Positions 46,846 through 55,503 are shown, counted from the first letter of the stretch. The stretch: 64,000 nt of DNA from Peptococcaceae bacterium BICA1-8 (GCA_000802045.1 JUEF01000049.1:1-64000); one strand, 5' to 3'. A program made the numbers and translations. Notes: generated from the letters alone by a model not told the origin.

Positions 46846-46920
46846 GCGGACGTAGCTCAATGGTAGAGTATCGGCTTCCCAAGCCGAGGGTTGCGGGTTC
46901 GAGCCCCGTCGTCCGCTCCA
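46846..46920 (+). tRNA. tRNA-Gly (CCC)
   Basis: Acceptor GCGGACG/CGTCCGC, anticodon stem TCGGC/GCCGA, loop TTCCCAA (anticodon CCC), encoded CCA. Its last 23 bases reappear at 51446-51468 with one mismatch, marking it as an integration target. Confidence 0.96.
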
Positions 46921-46937
46921 AAATTATATTGTAAATC

Positions 46938-46967
46938 AAGGCCTCCCGAGTTCAGGGAGGCCTTTTT
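46938..46967 (+). terminator. Terminator of tRNA-Gly
   Basis: AAGGCCTCCC / GGGAGGCCTT stem with TTTTT. Duplicated at the right end of the island. Confidence 0.9.
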
Positions 46968-47371
46968 GCTAACATTTTGCTAACAGTACTTATCTGGTAT
47001 AGAAAATTTTTAAAAGCCTCGCTCACAGTACTATATTCTAACAATTTAAAATCAGTTGAAAATATAATAAGGGTATGCGTATCAAAGATTCAATTACCAG
47101 CCCAGGAACTCATTAGTCGCATTGCTCTCCAGCTCCGCCCTATTCGTTTAAAGAGTAAGAGCCATTTATAGCCAAATAAAGCTAAAATCAAAATTTATAC
47201 CACCGATTTCTTCAGGTTCTGTATTTGCTAATCAAATTTTGAGCCACTATAGTTCCCTTTAATCAGCAATTAGTGCTACACAGTATGTAAATTATCTATA
47301 CTACTAAAAACTGCGTCATACCACCTATTGTAGTTATTTCTTAAAGACCGATTATTTTATGTATAAAGAGG

Positions 47372-47554
47372 CTAATAACCTTTATAAATGTTTTTAGCCT
47401 CTTTATTATTTTTCATTATTTTTAATATTAATTGGTCAATTTCTCTACTCAATTGTTGAACTTCGAAGTCTAAAAAGTTACCTTTATCTTCAACCAATTG
47501 TTGTAACTTCTGTCTTTTCTTTAAGAGTATGTCATCTGTATTTAGGTTTCCCAT
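47372..47554 (-). CDS. Spo0E-like aspartyl-phosphate phosphatase
   Basis: This 60-aa helical hairpin protein has VQQLSREIDQLILKIMK near residue 35, matching the S-x-E-L-D-type motif of Spo0E proteins, which dephosphorylate Spo0A and so delay sporulation. The ATG at 47554 is preferred; an in-frame GTG six codons upstream overlaps the GAGGA site. A long inverted repeat (47365-47404) covers its 3' end and may terminate transcription. Presence on an island suggests a mobile element influencing host development, by inference. Confidence 0.75.
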   Translation of the reverse strand: MGNLNTDDILLKKRQKLQQLVEDKGNFLDFEVQQLSREIDQLILKIMKNNKEAKNIYKGY

Positions 47555-47619
47555 AATAATTTTTATCCTCACATTGTAATATATAACAACACAAGAACTA
47601 TTTTAATATAGATAAACCT

Positions 47620-48099
47620 TTAAAATAATTTAGTATCTGATTTTGATAAAGTGCTTGTTTTAAGAAATATCCATGTGGCAAAAGACCACCAGCCCAAGAA
47701 AGTTAAGAAACTAAAAAAGGGATAAAACCATGGTTGATAATCAAATAGACCTACATTACGAACGAGCATACCATATCCTACGCTGGAAAAAGCAACTGTT
47801 ATTACATATAGATACAAAAAAGGACGACGCCTAGGTAAAAAACGAAGAAATAGCATAACAACAAAAAGCCAACAAGGTGGAGAAAGTAAATTTTGCCCTA
47901 AAGCATTAAAAATACCTGCATTCTTAAACCATATTATATGGAGTAAGTTTTGAAATAATCCTACAACTAACACATCACCAAGCCCACCTATAAGAACGCC
48001 ATAAATAAAATATTCTTTGTAATCTCTTTTGGGAATGTATATTAGGGAAAGAATGAATATCATTAATAAAAATATAGGATAAAATAGAATTTTTACCAT
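47620..48099 (-). CDS. CBO0543-like multi-pass membrane protein
   Basis: This 159-aa protein has about five membrane helices: near 3-22, 33-53, 75-88, 97-112 and 130-150. The layout, with IYIPKRDYKEYFIYGVLIGG near the N terminus, matches my memory of CBO0543-type proteins common in spore-forming Firmicutes; the function is unknown. ATG 48099 has GGAGA 7 bases upstream, whereas the longer frame start overlaps that site. Confidence 0.75.
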   Translation of the reverse strand: MVKILFYPIFLLMIFILSLIYIPKRDYKEYFIYGVLIGGLGDVLVVGLFQNLLHIIWFKNAGIFNALGQNLLSPPCWLFVVMLFLRFLPRRRPFLYLYVITVAFSSVGYGMLVRNVGLFDYQPWFYPFFSFLTFLGWWSFATWIFLKTSTLSKSDTKLF

Positions 48100-48303
48100 G
48101 ATAATTCTCCAATTCAAATTTTATATTACTAAAGCTAGTGTTTACTTGATGAAATATAATTATAAGTTTTTACACCAAAGATAAAAATACAAAAACTTAT
48201 TAGATATGTCGCACTTCAACAATGTTGCGACTTAAGCGAAAGTCGGTTTAGTATATTTATGCGGAAAAAATAAATTTATATTGGGTCCATTTTCAGATGG
48301 CAA

Positions 48304-49020
48304 TTGCTGGTGAATTGTCTCAAATTTTCATTAGGTATTGAGGAGCAAGGGATAGTTGAATGTGATTATGCTTTTCCAGTAGGAAATGTAAAAAGAAGAA
48401 AAGAGAATGAAGTAACACCGAATCAAGTAGTTGACCTCGCAATACAAAATGCAAGAAAAATTATTTCAACCACATTATTTCTTGGTACTTATCATAGTCA
48501 TCCTTATGAAAAAATATTTAAAGAATGGGATGGTCCTAGTAACGCAGATATTTCTTTTTCTTTAAAACAAAAAGAGCCCTATATGATTATTATTGCACTT
48601 ACAAGAAATGAAAAGGGTAAGCAGCCACTCTTTATAGAATATCTTTCAAGTAAGGGATATAGATATAGTTGTATTGAAGACGCAAAAGATCACGATTGGC
48701 CTAAAGAAGAGAAACTAGATAAAGAAGTCCAGTATATTAGTGGTGAGTTTGATAAGTTTATTTTTGAAATAAGGGCATATAAGGTACAAGAGAATTGCCT
48801 TTGCAGTATTGGCATTTTTTCATCCGAAGTGGAACTGTTAACGAATCTAATAAGCGAAGAAATTGAATTTGAAAAGTTAGAACAAAGACAAGTTTATAAT
48901 TTGAGAAAGCTTGAATTTAATTTTAGATTAATTAATCAGTTTAATAGGTTTGATAGGAGTAATGAAAACACTGAGTACCATATTAAGCAATTAAAAAATA
49001 TATTTAGTGATGATAAATAA
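48304..49020 (+). CDS. JAMM/MPN-domain protein, probably N-terminally truncated
   Basis: This 238-aa frame contains GTYHSHPYEKIF (histidines near 63 and 65) and SNADISFSL (S and D near 79-82), the H-x-H...S-x-x-D core of JAB/JAMM metallopeptidases. The catalytic glutamate that normally precedes this block near the domain start is not found, and the TTG start lacks a ribosome-binding site; the upstream frame is blocked by TAA at 48271. It is probably a decayed gene whose N terminus was lost, although a variant site cannot be excluded. Confidence 0.65.
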   Translation: MLVNCLKFSLGIEEQGIVECDYAFPVGNVKRRKENEVTPNQVVDLAIQNARKIISTTLFLGTYHSHPYEKIFKEWDGPSNADISFSLKQKEPYMIIIALTRNEKGKQPLFIEYLSSKGYRYSCIEDAKDHDWPKEEKLDKEVQYISGEFDKFIFEIRAYKVQENCLCSIGIFSSEVELLTNLISEEIEFEKLEQRQVYNLRKLEFNFRLINQFNRFDRSNENTEYHIKQLKNIFSDDK

Positions 49021-49196
49021 AGTAAAAGATGCATCGACTCGTTGAAATTTTGAGGACAAAAGGATTTAGGACTCTACACTACATTTGGTAACGAAAGTTG
49101 TAATTTTAGCAAGGCCTAAATCATTATATATCCGAAACAATTAATCTCCTCCTTGTAAGACTACAATAGGGTAGCTAAATATCAAAACAAAAGTAA

Positions 49197-49221
49197 TTTA
49201 TCAAAATATAATTTTGATAAA
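49197..49221 (+). promoter_or_regulatory. Inverted-repeat operator with embedded -10, upstream of abiEi-like gene
   Basis: TTTATCAAAAT and its exact complement flank ATA; the centre reads TATAAT (49207-49212), a -10 element. No good -35 is seen. AbiEi-type antitoxins autorepress through inverted repeats in their promoter, so this is the expected operator. Confidence 0.65.
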
Positions 49222-49242
49222 AAAGTTTTGAGAGGTGTAAGT

Positions 49243-50022
49243 ATGAGTGCAAGGAAGATGACGGTGGATGAAAAATTTTATAGAGAGCTGTCGGAGTATA
49301 TGCCGAAGGGTGAAGAAATAAGTGTTAAAAATATATATTCTCTATTCCCAGAAAAAAATCCTAAAACACTTTCATGGAGATTACACAGACTAGTTCAGCA
49401 GGGAAAACTTTACAAGACGGGGCATGGGTATTATGCTTTAACAACGCTAGATAAACATAATGCCTCAGGATATGATTATTTGCAAAAGAAATCTCAAATT
49501 GTACATGAAATTGCAATAGACTATGGGTACAATTTTTACATTACAGGGTTAGATTCATTGATAGGTGAAATACTTCATATACCTGAAAAATATCCGGTAC
49601 TGTTGGTAATTGAGAATGAAGGGATTAAAGAAATACAAGAGGTATTAAATGAAAAGGGATTTATAGTATTAACAGAGAAAGAACGCAAAATTATCGAAAA
49701 GACCACCATAAAGAACAAAATTGACATCATTATTTTAAAAGGTAAAGATTTTTCATTATCGGATGAACATATTGCTCAGAAAGAAAAAGGTTTTGTTGAT
49801 CTATATTATGCTGTGACTAGAATGGATTATGGAATTTCCATTCCTGAATTATCACGAATATATCAAAGCATGCAAAGAAATAATTCTATAGCAATTACAA
49901 AATTGAAAAATGCAGCAAGAGACAGGGGAATAAGCACCGAGATTAACTGGCCGATAGAGTTAAATAAAACTTCAAAAAAAGTATTAGAATTCATGAGTTA
50001 CCAGATTAAGGAGGTAAAATGA
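49243..50022 (+). CDS. AbiEi-like antitoxin / winged-helix regulator
   Basis: This 259-aa protein has an N-terminal winged helix (VKNIYSLFPEKNPKTLSWRL, then HRLVQQGKLYKTGHGYYAL, about 24-66), as in AbiEi transcriptional antitoxins, and a larger C-terminal domain. The next gene encodes an AbiEii-type nucleotidyltransferase and overlaps by 4 bases, which is the type IV toxin-antitoxin arrangement. GAGAGGTG precedes ATG 49243. The operator-like repeat upstream fits autoregulation. Confidence 0.8.
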   Translation: MSARKMTVDEKFYRELSEYMPKGEEISVKNIYSLFPEKNPKTLSWRLHRLVQQGKLYKTGHGYYALTTLDKHNASGYDYLQKKSQIVHEIAIDYGYNFYITGLDSLIGEILHIPEKYPVLLVIENEGIKEIQEVLNEKGFIVLTEKERKIIEKTTIKNKIDIIILKGKDFSLSDEHIAQKEKGFVDLYYAVTRMDYGISIPELSRIYQSMQRNNSIAITKLKNAARDRGISTEINWPIELNKTSKKVLEFMSYQIKEVK

Positions 50023-50804
50023 ACGGAATAAATCAAGAAAATCTGATCCTAGAAAAAGAAGTCTTTTCAAGAACAGAAATAGAAAGACGGATGAGGGATG
50101 GTGGGTTTAATTCATTAGCCAAATTTGAACTATTTATATGGGATTTGGAGATGTTCTTACAGCTGCAAAAAAAGCTTGGCGACAAAATATTGCTCAAAGG
50201 AGGGGCAGCTACCCAGTTTTATATCCCGATATCAGCTCAAAGAACAAGTATAGATATTGATATGATCTGTTTTGCAACACATGAAGAAGTACATAAGGCA
50301 ATATCGGAAATAGAGACCGAATTTAATGGAGTGGGAGAATATTGCAAATTAAGGTTTTACAAGCCGAAGAAACCGAAATTGGGTTTGGATGCTTTAGAAA
50401 CATATTTTGTAACCGTACCAAGTGTTTGTGATAGTAATGAATTATTTGCTTCAAAGGGAAGACAGGAAGTAAAAATAGAATTTTTGTTCTGTGATAATGT
50501 ATATGTCATTAATAAAATTAAGCAGCCGGAGTTATTTGCTTTAGAAACTGAGAAAGAGTTTAATGTGTTGGCTTTAGATAATCTATTTGCAGACAAGTTG
50601 ACTACACTTGGACCAACTACGATTGGAGTATCTGATGAAAGAGCTGATGAGCAGTTTAAGCAAATATATGATGTGATAACATTATTCATTTCTAATAGGG
50701 ATCAAATTATCACAAATAAAGAGTTTATTAGGTTTAACTATGAAAAAGTAGCTAAGGTAGAATGTCAAATACACAGTATCCGGATGGTTTTTTTGATGAT
50801 ATGA
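50019..50804 (+). CDS. AbiEii/AbiGii-type nucleotidyltransferase toxin
   Basis: This 261-aa protein shows LLKGGAATQFYIPISAQRTS (about 58-77) followed by IDIDM, the GG...R-x-S-x-D-x-D nucleotidyltransferase signature of AbiEii. Characterised relatives add nucleotides to tRNA or otherwise block growth on phage infection. A LDNLFADKLTTLGP motif (about 188) is also typical. AAGGAGGTAAA precedes the ATG. The last 14 residues overlap the next frame across a T7 run (50788-50794), so the true C terminus is uncertain. Confidence 0.85.
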   Translation: MNGINQENLILEKEVFSRTEIERRMRDGGFNSLAKFELFIWDLEMFLQLQKKLGDKILLKGGAATQFYIPISAQRTSIDIDMICFATHEEVHKAISEIETEFNGVGEYCKLRFYKPKKPKLGLDALETYFVTVPSVCDSNELFASKGRQEVKIEFLFCDNVYVINKIKQPELFALETEKEFNVLALDNLFADKLTTLGPTTIGVSDERADEQFKQIYDVITLFISNRDQIITNKEFIRFNYEKVAKVECQIHSIRMVFLMI

Positions 50805-51232
50805 AATTGTTAATAAATCGAGTTAAGAACATTGAAAGTGACAGTAGTTTATTGCAACTTGCAAATGACTTTCAATCGCTATACCTGAGAAATGCTGTAA
50901 GCAGAGATAAGGCGCAGTGGGCTATTGTAGGATATCAGCTTAATCTTCTTGTGGATTATATTTTTCATGATGATACTAAAATTTTGCGGTTTAGGGAAAT
51001 TGAAGAGCTTATAGACAAATCAAAATTCGAGAATATTCGTGGCCCCGAACGGGGGCTCTTAAATAAAGAGGTGCGTAATGCATTAGAAGAGAATTATAAA
51101 AAGATAGAAGGATTGTCAGTGGATCTTTTCAAAAAGCGTATTGATAGAATTATTTGGGAATTAGCTAACATTGCTTCTTATGATGAAATTGAGGAAAGAA
51201 TAAAAGACATTATTACAAAAAATATTGAGTAA
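50762..51232 (+). CDS. Unknown third gene of the AbiE operon, or displaced toxin C terminus
   Basis: This 156-aa mostly helical frame overlaps the toxin gene by 43 bases. The ribosome-binding site (AAGG) is weak. Adding one T to the T7 run at 50788-50794 would fuse the toxin to this frame at FFDDMKLLINRV, producing a protein of about 400 aa. It could therefore be a separate small partner gene or the rest of AbiEii cut off by an indel. I recognise no family. Confidence 0.6.
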   Translation: MSNTQYPDGFFDDMKLLINRVKNIESDSSLLQLANDFQSLYLRNAVSRDKAQWAIVGYQLNLLVDYIFHDDTKILRFREIEELIDKSKFENIRGPERGLLNKEVRNALEENYKKIEGLSVDLFKKRIDRIIWELANIASYDEIEERIKDIITKNIE

Positions 51233-51529
51233 ACTCTATTTCCCATATTTTAGCTCATTAGGAATCCATAGGGATTAGTCGTGAAAAAGGACAGCTATTG
51301 ATTGCAAACATTTTGCTAACGCACACAAAAAATATAATAGTTTTAAAAGGACTAGATGAAAAAGTAAACCTAATAAACCTTGATTTTACAGCACTTTTGG
51401 CGAGCTATAAAAATATAAAAAACACAATAATACCTAATTTATGAATTCGAGCCCCGTCGTTCGCTCCAATTAAATTAGATAAATCAAGGCCTCCCGAAAA
51501 AAAGGGAGGTCTTTTCGTTATAATCTAAA
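51233..51529. other. Right end of the tRNA-Gly island
   Basis: No gene is visible. It contains the TTTTGCTAAC arm-like repeat (51311-51320), the 3' tRNA-Gly copy (51446-51468) and a second copy of the tRNA terminator (51486-51516). Confidence 0.7.
51446..51468. other. Duplicate of the tRNA-Gly 3' end (att-like site)
   Basis: TTCGAGCCCCGTCGTTCGCT, then CCA, matches 46898-46920 with one C-to-T change. There is no tRNA body upstream. Confidence 0.85.
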
Positions 51530-51573
51530 CTAAAAAAGGCTTTAACCCTTTTCTTGGGTTAAGCCTTTTTTAG
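51530..51573. terminator. Bidirectional terminator after the cold-shock gene
   Basis: CTAAAAAAGGCTTTAACCC pairs with GGGTTAAGCCTTTTTTAG with one bulged base; it ends the leftward csp transcript. Confidence 0.88.
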
Positions 51574-51587
51574 TAGTTGTTATATTT

Positions 51588-51791
51588 TTATAACTTAACT
51601 ATATTCTCTGCTTGTGGGCCACGACTGCCTTGCACCACATTGAATGAAACCCGCTGACCTTCGTCAAGGGATTTAAATCCGTCACCTTGAATTGCACTAA
51701 AGTGTGCAAATACATCAGCGCCGCCGCCTTCAACTTCGATAAAACCAAAGCCTTTTTCTGCATTAAACCATTTAACTGTACCTGTTTGCAT
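51588..51791 (-). CDS. Cold-shock protein (CspA/CspB family)
   Basis: This 67-aa single cold-shock domain starts [20 protein letters not shown] and has VFAHFSAI, the RNP1 and RNP2 RNA-binding motifs. It acts as an RNA chaperone. On the minus strand GGAGGTAAT lies upstream of the start. No similar genes lie nearby. The spacer to hflK (51792-52053) holds the divergent leaders but no clear conserved element. Confidence 0.96.
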   Translation of the reverse strand: MQTGTVKWFNAEKGFGFIEVEGGGADVFAHFSAIQGDGFKSLDEGQRVSFNVVQGSRGPQAENIVKL

Positions 51792-52053
51792 TGTATTACC
51801 TCCAAAAATTTTTTAGTATGTCTTTTGTAGTGTTCCACAAAAATATAAAATTCACACATTTAAAATAGATTCCAAAACATTTTATTCCTAAACTGGTTTT
51901 TTTACGCTTTTACAGAGAATATGACTTATCATTTCGGTTTATATTACCAGGAGAATTATGTATTGTTAGCTATATCTTATATGTGTTACTAATTGAATAT
52001 ACCCGAAACATGTGATAATGTAAACAAGTAATATAAATGAAGGGAGAAATTAA

Positions 52054-52971
52054 ATGAAAAAAGGACTAATTGTAACTCTTGCTATTATTGTCCTACTGCT
52101 ATTTGCAGCAGGAAATTTTGTTTTTACAGTTGACCAGGCCGAACAGGCATTTTTAGTAACCCTTGGTGTTCCCCAACAGGATTTATTAAAGCCCGGTTTG
52201 AATTTTAAACTTCCTTACCCCATTCAAAGATTGGTGATAATGAGCAGAGAGACATTTTCACTCACTCTAGGCTATGCTGAAGATAAAGATGGAAAGATAA
52301 CTACTAATGTGAGAGAATCCAAAATGATTACTGGAGATGAAAATATTATTCTAGTAGATTTGGAAGTACAATATAGGATAACAGATCCTATTGCGTATAC
52401 CTTTAATACAGAGGATCCTAAAACAATCCTTTATAATATCTCCTCAGCAGCCTTAAGGGGTATAATTGGCAGCTATAAAGTAGATGATGCCCTTACTGAT
52501 GGCAGAGGTGAAATTACTAATGACATCCGGGACTATGTCACAGACGGAATTAATAAATATAATTTAGGAATCACCGTAGTAGGAATAAACTTGCAGGATG
52601 TAGATCTTCCTAACGAGGAAGTAAGTCAAGCCTTTAAACAGGTAAATGATGCTCGGGAAGAACGAATGACCAAGATTAATGAAGCAAATCAGCATAAGAA
52701 TAAAGTTACTAATGATATTTTAGGAGAAATTGAAGCTATTACAAATGATGCACTTGGTCAAAAGGCGGAAAGAGTTAAAGCGGCAAGTGGTGATGTTGCA
52801 AAATTCAACGCTATTTATGAGGAATATATAAATAATAAAAATATAACTAGGAACCGTTTAACCATTGAAACACTGGAGGCTATATTACCTAGTGCCAAGA
52901 TATACATTATGGATGATAGCTCAGGAACAGTTAAATATTTACCGCTTGATACGCTAAGGAAGGGGGAATAA
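52054..52971 (+). CDS. hflK: HflK-like SPFH/Band 7 membrane protein
   Basis: This 305-aa protein has one N-terminal membrane anchor (about 4-24) and a Band 7 domain with QAEQAFLVTLGVP, then VDLEVQYRITDPIAY near residue 107, and a charged helical C terminus. HflK and HflC form a membrane cage around the FtsH protease. The glycine-rich cytoplasmic stretch found before the anchor in E. coli HflK is absent. hflC begins 4 bases after the stop. Confidence 0.88.
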   Translation: MKKGLIVTLAIIVLLLFAAGNFVFTVDQAEQAFLVTLGVPQQDLLKPGLNFKLPYPIQRLVIMSRETFSLTLGYAEDKDGKITTNVRESKMITGDENIILVDLEVQYRITDPIAYTFNTEDPKTILYNISSAALRGIIGSYKVDDALTDGRGEITNDIRDYVTDGINKYNLGITVVGINLQDVDLPNEEVSQAFKQVNDAREERMTKINEANQHKNKVTNDILGEIEAITNDALGQKAERVKAASGDVAKFNAIYEEYINNKNITRNRLTIETLEAILPSAKIYIMDDSSGTVKYLPLDTLRKGE

Positions 52972-52975
52972 CTAG

Positions 52976-53944
52976 ATGCAATTCGATATTAATAAATTGC
53001 CATTTGGCAAGAAAAACAATCAGTCGGGTGATGGAAATGAACCACCATTTGGCAAAGGAAAAAATGTGAAAATTGCAATTCCCCGCTTCGTTTATTTTCT
53101 GCCTATTATAGTAATTTTACTGGTAGCTCTCTCCTCGAACCTTGTTATTGTCAAAACAAATGAATATAGAATAATAAGGCAATTTGGAGAGGTTGTAAAT
53201 ATTCTAGATAAACCGGGGCTCCATGTAAAAATACCCTTTATCCAAACGGTTACAACTTTACCAAAACATCTTTTATTTTATGATGTAATTCCTGCGGAAA
53301 TCAACACTCTGGATAAAAAGAGAATTACAGTTGATCATTTTGCGATATGGCGTATCTCAAATCCCCGAGAAATGATTGAGTCCCTAAGAACTGTTCAGGG
53401 AGCTGAAGGTAGGTTAGGGGATATTATTTACTCCAATATCAGAACGGAATTAGGTAAGCTTAATTTTGAAGATATAATTAATAAGGAGACGTCCTCGCGG
53501 GGTGATGTAAACCAAGCAGTGCAGGATGTTGTCAATAACATACTAGAAACAAACGGAAACGGAATTGAAGTTGTATCAATTGAGATGAAGCGGGCAGATC
53601 TGCCTCAAGAAAATGAGCAAGCTGTTTTTAGAAGAATGATGTCTGAGCGGCAGAGTAAAGCCCAAGAATATTTATCTCAGGGTGATGCTGAAGCGAATAA
53701 GATAACATCAGAAGCTGATAAGAATGTAAGGGAACTAAGAGCAGAAGCTGGTGAGAGGGCAAAAATAATTATCGCAGAAGGGGACCAGGAAGCAGCTAGA
53801 ATTTATAATAGCTCCTATGGTAAGGATCCGGAATTTTATAACTTCTATCGAACTCTAGAGTCATATAAGGTAACCCTTAAAGGAGAACCTGTTATTGTCC
53901 TTCCGATAGGATCACCATATGTAAGATTACTAATGGGTAATTAA
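52976..53944 (+). CDS. hflC: HflC-like SPFH/Band 7 membrane protein
   Basis: This 322-aa partner of HflK has an N-terminal cytoplasmic glycine/asparagine-rich segment (about 8-30), then a membrane anchor (about 38-58), the Band 7 domain (IRQFGEVVNILDKPGLHVKI, then PFIQTV) and a C-terminal part ending YKVTLKGEPVIVLPIGSPYV, conserved in HflC. Note that the glycine-rich N terminus, usually on HflK, is here on this protein. It is probably translated from the same mRNA as hflK. Confidence 0.88.
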   Translation: MQFDINKLPFGKKNNQSGDGNEPPFGKGKNVKIAIPRFVYFLPIIVILLVALSSNLVIVKTNEYRIIRQFGEVVNILDKPGLHVKIPFIQTVTTLPKHLLFYDVIPAEINTLDKKRITVDHFAIWRISNPREMIESLRTVQGAEGRLGDIIYSNIRTELGKLNFEDIINKETSSRGDVNQAVQDVVNNILETNGNGIEVVSIEMKRADLPQENEQAVFRRMMSERQSKAQEYLSQGDAEANKITSEADKNVRELRAEAGERAKIIIAEGDQEAARIYNSSYGKDPEFYNFYRTLESYKVTLKGEPVIVLPIGSPYVRLLMGN

Positions 53945-53962
53945 TAAGAAAAGGCAAGGAAA

Positions 53963-54010
53963 GGGGACACACCTCATCTTGGGATTCATTCCAGGTCGAG
54001 GAATGTCCCC
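53963..54010. repeat. GGGGACA hairpin fragment
   Basis: GGGGACA and TGTCCCC bracket 34 bases of mixed sequence between hflC and its terminator. It may be an insertion-element remnant; the origin is not determined. Confidence 0.5.
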
Positions 54011-54016
54011 ATGAAT

Positions 54017-54049
54017 AAGCCTCTCGCCGAAAAGCGAGAGGCCTTTTTT
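54017..54049. terminator. Terminator shared by hflC and the dehydrogenase operon
   Basis: The stem GCCTCTCGC / GCGAGAGGC has a short loop and T tract on the + side; convergent transcription units meet here. Confidence 0.85.
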
Positions 54050-55232
54050 ATTTTGCGGCATAATTTAACGAAAACCGTTGGGGGCTTAAGGCACTTATAT
54101 CTATGGTGCTTCTCCCATCGATAATTAATTGGGCCATAATTTTTCCGGTTAGAGGAGCTAGAGCAATACCATCACCTTCGTGGCCGGAGGCCAAATAAAA
54201 GCCTTCTGGTTGGTCGATGGAGCCAAGGAGAGGCAGGCCATCAGGTGTGTAGGGACGGAGTCCGGCGATAGTGCGAATGATATTGATATCCTTTAAGGTG
54301 GGGATAAGCCGAACGGCATTTTTCAAAACCTCTCGTATCCCTACCCGGGTATTTCTAGTGTCATAGCCCACAAATTCCCGGGTAGCACCTATTAAAATAT
54401 TGCCTTTTTTTGTTTGACTCAAGGATAAGCCTACACCTAATTTTTTGGCAAGACTTGTTTCCTTCTGGCTTAGATCAGGATTATACTTTGCGGCTATATA
54501 TTGAGCTGAGAGGACATCACCCATAACAAGGGCGGGTACTGCCTCTGTAACGACAATCTGTCCTCTACGGGGCTCTATAGGCAGCTCTTGTCCAACCATT
54601 TTGGAGATTATTGGAGCCCAAGCTCCGGCAGCATTAATTACTATTGGAGCATAAATAGTCCCCTTTGATGTTTTCACACCTTCAATGCAGTCATTCTTTA
54701 CTAAGATATCTGTTACTTCGGTACCTAGGAGTATCTCTGCGCCATATCTTTGGGCTCCCAGGGCAAACCCTAGATTTAGACGAATCGGGTTTACATGGGC
54801 ATCCTGAGGGCTGTAGGTAGAACCTACAATATGAGGAGAAAGTCCCCTTTGGAGCTTTAAGGCTTCTTTATAATCTAGTATTTCAACCTCTAGCCCTAGA
54901 GCCTTTTGTCTAGTAACGAACTCCTCCATTACTTTTAGCTCCTCAGGTGTTTCAATAAGGATCATGCCGCCGTGATTTTCGTATTCGATATCATACTCCA
55001 GCTCCAAAGCCAAATCGGTGTACATTTTAGCACTAGTAAGGGCTAGTTCCAAGTAAATACCGGGATTTTTAGATTGAAGAATAATATCCTGGTCACAGGC
55101 TCCTGAAGCTCCGGAGGCCAGGTCGCTTTTTTCTATAAGAATAACCCTTTGGCCTTCTTTGGCTAAATAATAGGCACAAGCAGAACCAATTACTCCGCCA
55201 CCTATTACAATAATATCGGTGGTTTTATTCAT
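54048..55232 (-). CDS. DAO-type FAD-dependent amino-acid dehydrogenase subunit
   Basis: This 394-aa D-amino-acid-oxidase-fold protein starts [20 protein letters not shown] and has RRGQIVVTE near residue 220 and the C-terminal [14 protein letters not shown], then [14 protein letters not shown], which bind FAD. As the last gene of a five-gene unit with [2Fe-2S], FAD/NAD, 4Fe-4S and BFD-like subunits, it is probably the substrate-oxidising subunit of a proline-, hydroxyproline-, sarcosine- or glycine-type dehydrogenase complex (compare archaeal dye-linked L-proline dehydrogenase and HcnC). The substrate is unknown. It overlaps the previous gene by 8 bases. Confidence 0.87.
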   Translation of the reverse strand: MNKTTDIIVIGGGVIGSACAYYLAKEGQRVILIEKSDLASGASGACDQDIILQSKNPGIYLELALTSAKMYTDLALELEYDIEYENHGGMILIETPEELKVMEEFVTRQKALGLEVEILDYKEALKLQRGLSPHIVGSTYSPQDAHVNPIRLNLGFALGAQRYGAEILLGTEVTDILVKNDCIEGVKTSKGTIYAPIVINAAGAWAPIISKMVGQELPIEPRRGQIVVTEAVPALVMGDVLSAQYIAAKYNPDLSQKETSLAKKLGVGLSLSQTKKGNILIGATREFVGYDTRNTRVGIREVLKNAVRLIPTLKDINIIRTIAGLRPYTPDGLPLLGSIDQPEGFYLASGHEGDGIALAPLTGKIMAQLIIDGRSTIDISALSPQRFSLNYAAK

Positions 55233-55503
55233 GGTGGTCCTCCTCGAGATATTCCTTGATTTTAGCTGCTCTAACCGGAGGGCGAGCAGTCGGGGGGAGT
55301 AGCTGAGCTGGGTCCTGTTGTCGCGAAAGCATCCCGTCTATAAGTTTACCGCACGTTCTCCCTTGGCAGAGGCCCATGCCGGCATGGGTTCTTTTTTTAA
55401 TACCGGATAAGGTTTGAGCACCTTCAGCTATTGCCTTTTCAATTTCTTCCTTGGTAACTTCTTCGCAGCGGCAGATATATATTTTATCGGTAGTATTAGA
55501 CAT
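55225..55503 (-). CDS. BFD-like [2Fe-2S] subunit
   Basis: This 92-aa protein has [19 protein letters not shown] at the N terminus and GLCQGRTCG near residue 51, the C-x-C...C-x4-C arrangement of BFD-type [2Fe-2S] domains found as the gamma subunit of heteromeric dehydrogenases. A 35-residue proline-rich tail follows. It overlaps both neighbours by 8 bases, indicating a tightly coupled operon. Confidence 0.88.
   Translation of the reverse strand: MSNTTDKIYICRCEEVTKEEIEKAIAEGAQTLSGIKKRTHAGMGLCQGRTCGKLIDGMLSRQQDPAQLLPPTARPPVRAAKIKEYLEEDHHE

Larger units (their letters stand above)
46898..51468. mobile_element. tRNA-Gly-flanked genomic island, integrase not visible
   Basis: The 3' end of tRNA-Gly (46898-46920) is repeated at 51446-51468 (22 of 23 bases). 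The terminator following the tRNA (46938-46967) is also repeated after the right copy (51486-51516). AACATTTTGCTAAC occurs inside both ends (46971-46984 and 51307-51320), with another TTTTGCTAAC at 46964, as might be expected of recombinase arm sites. The 4.6-kb interior holds Spo0E-like, CBO0543-like, JAMM and AbiE genes. No recombinase gene is visible, so it is probably a remnant or a passenger mobilised in trans. Confidence 0.75.

Noticed and set aside
46977..47171. 64-aa frame at the left end of the tRNA-Gly island
   Set aside because: It starts within the TTTTGCTAAC repeats, has no ribosome-binding site and no recognisable protein features.
54330..54390. Further Noc-type sites at CCCGGG-containing positions (about 44438, 54346, 54378, 55957, 60512)
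   Set aside because: The bases flanking CCCGGG do not match ATTT/AAAT; only 4090 and 13919 are full matches.
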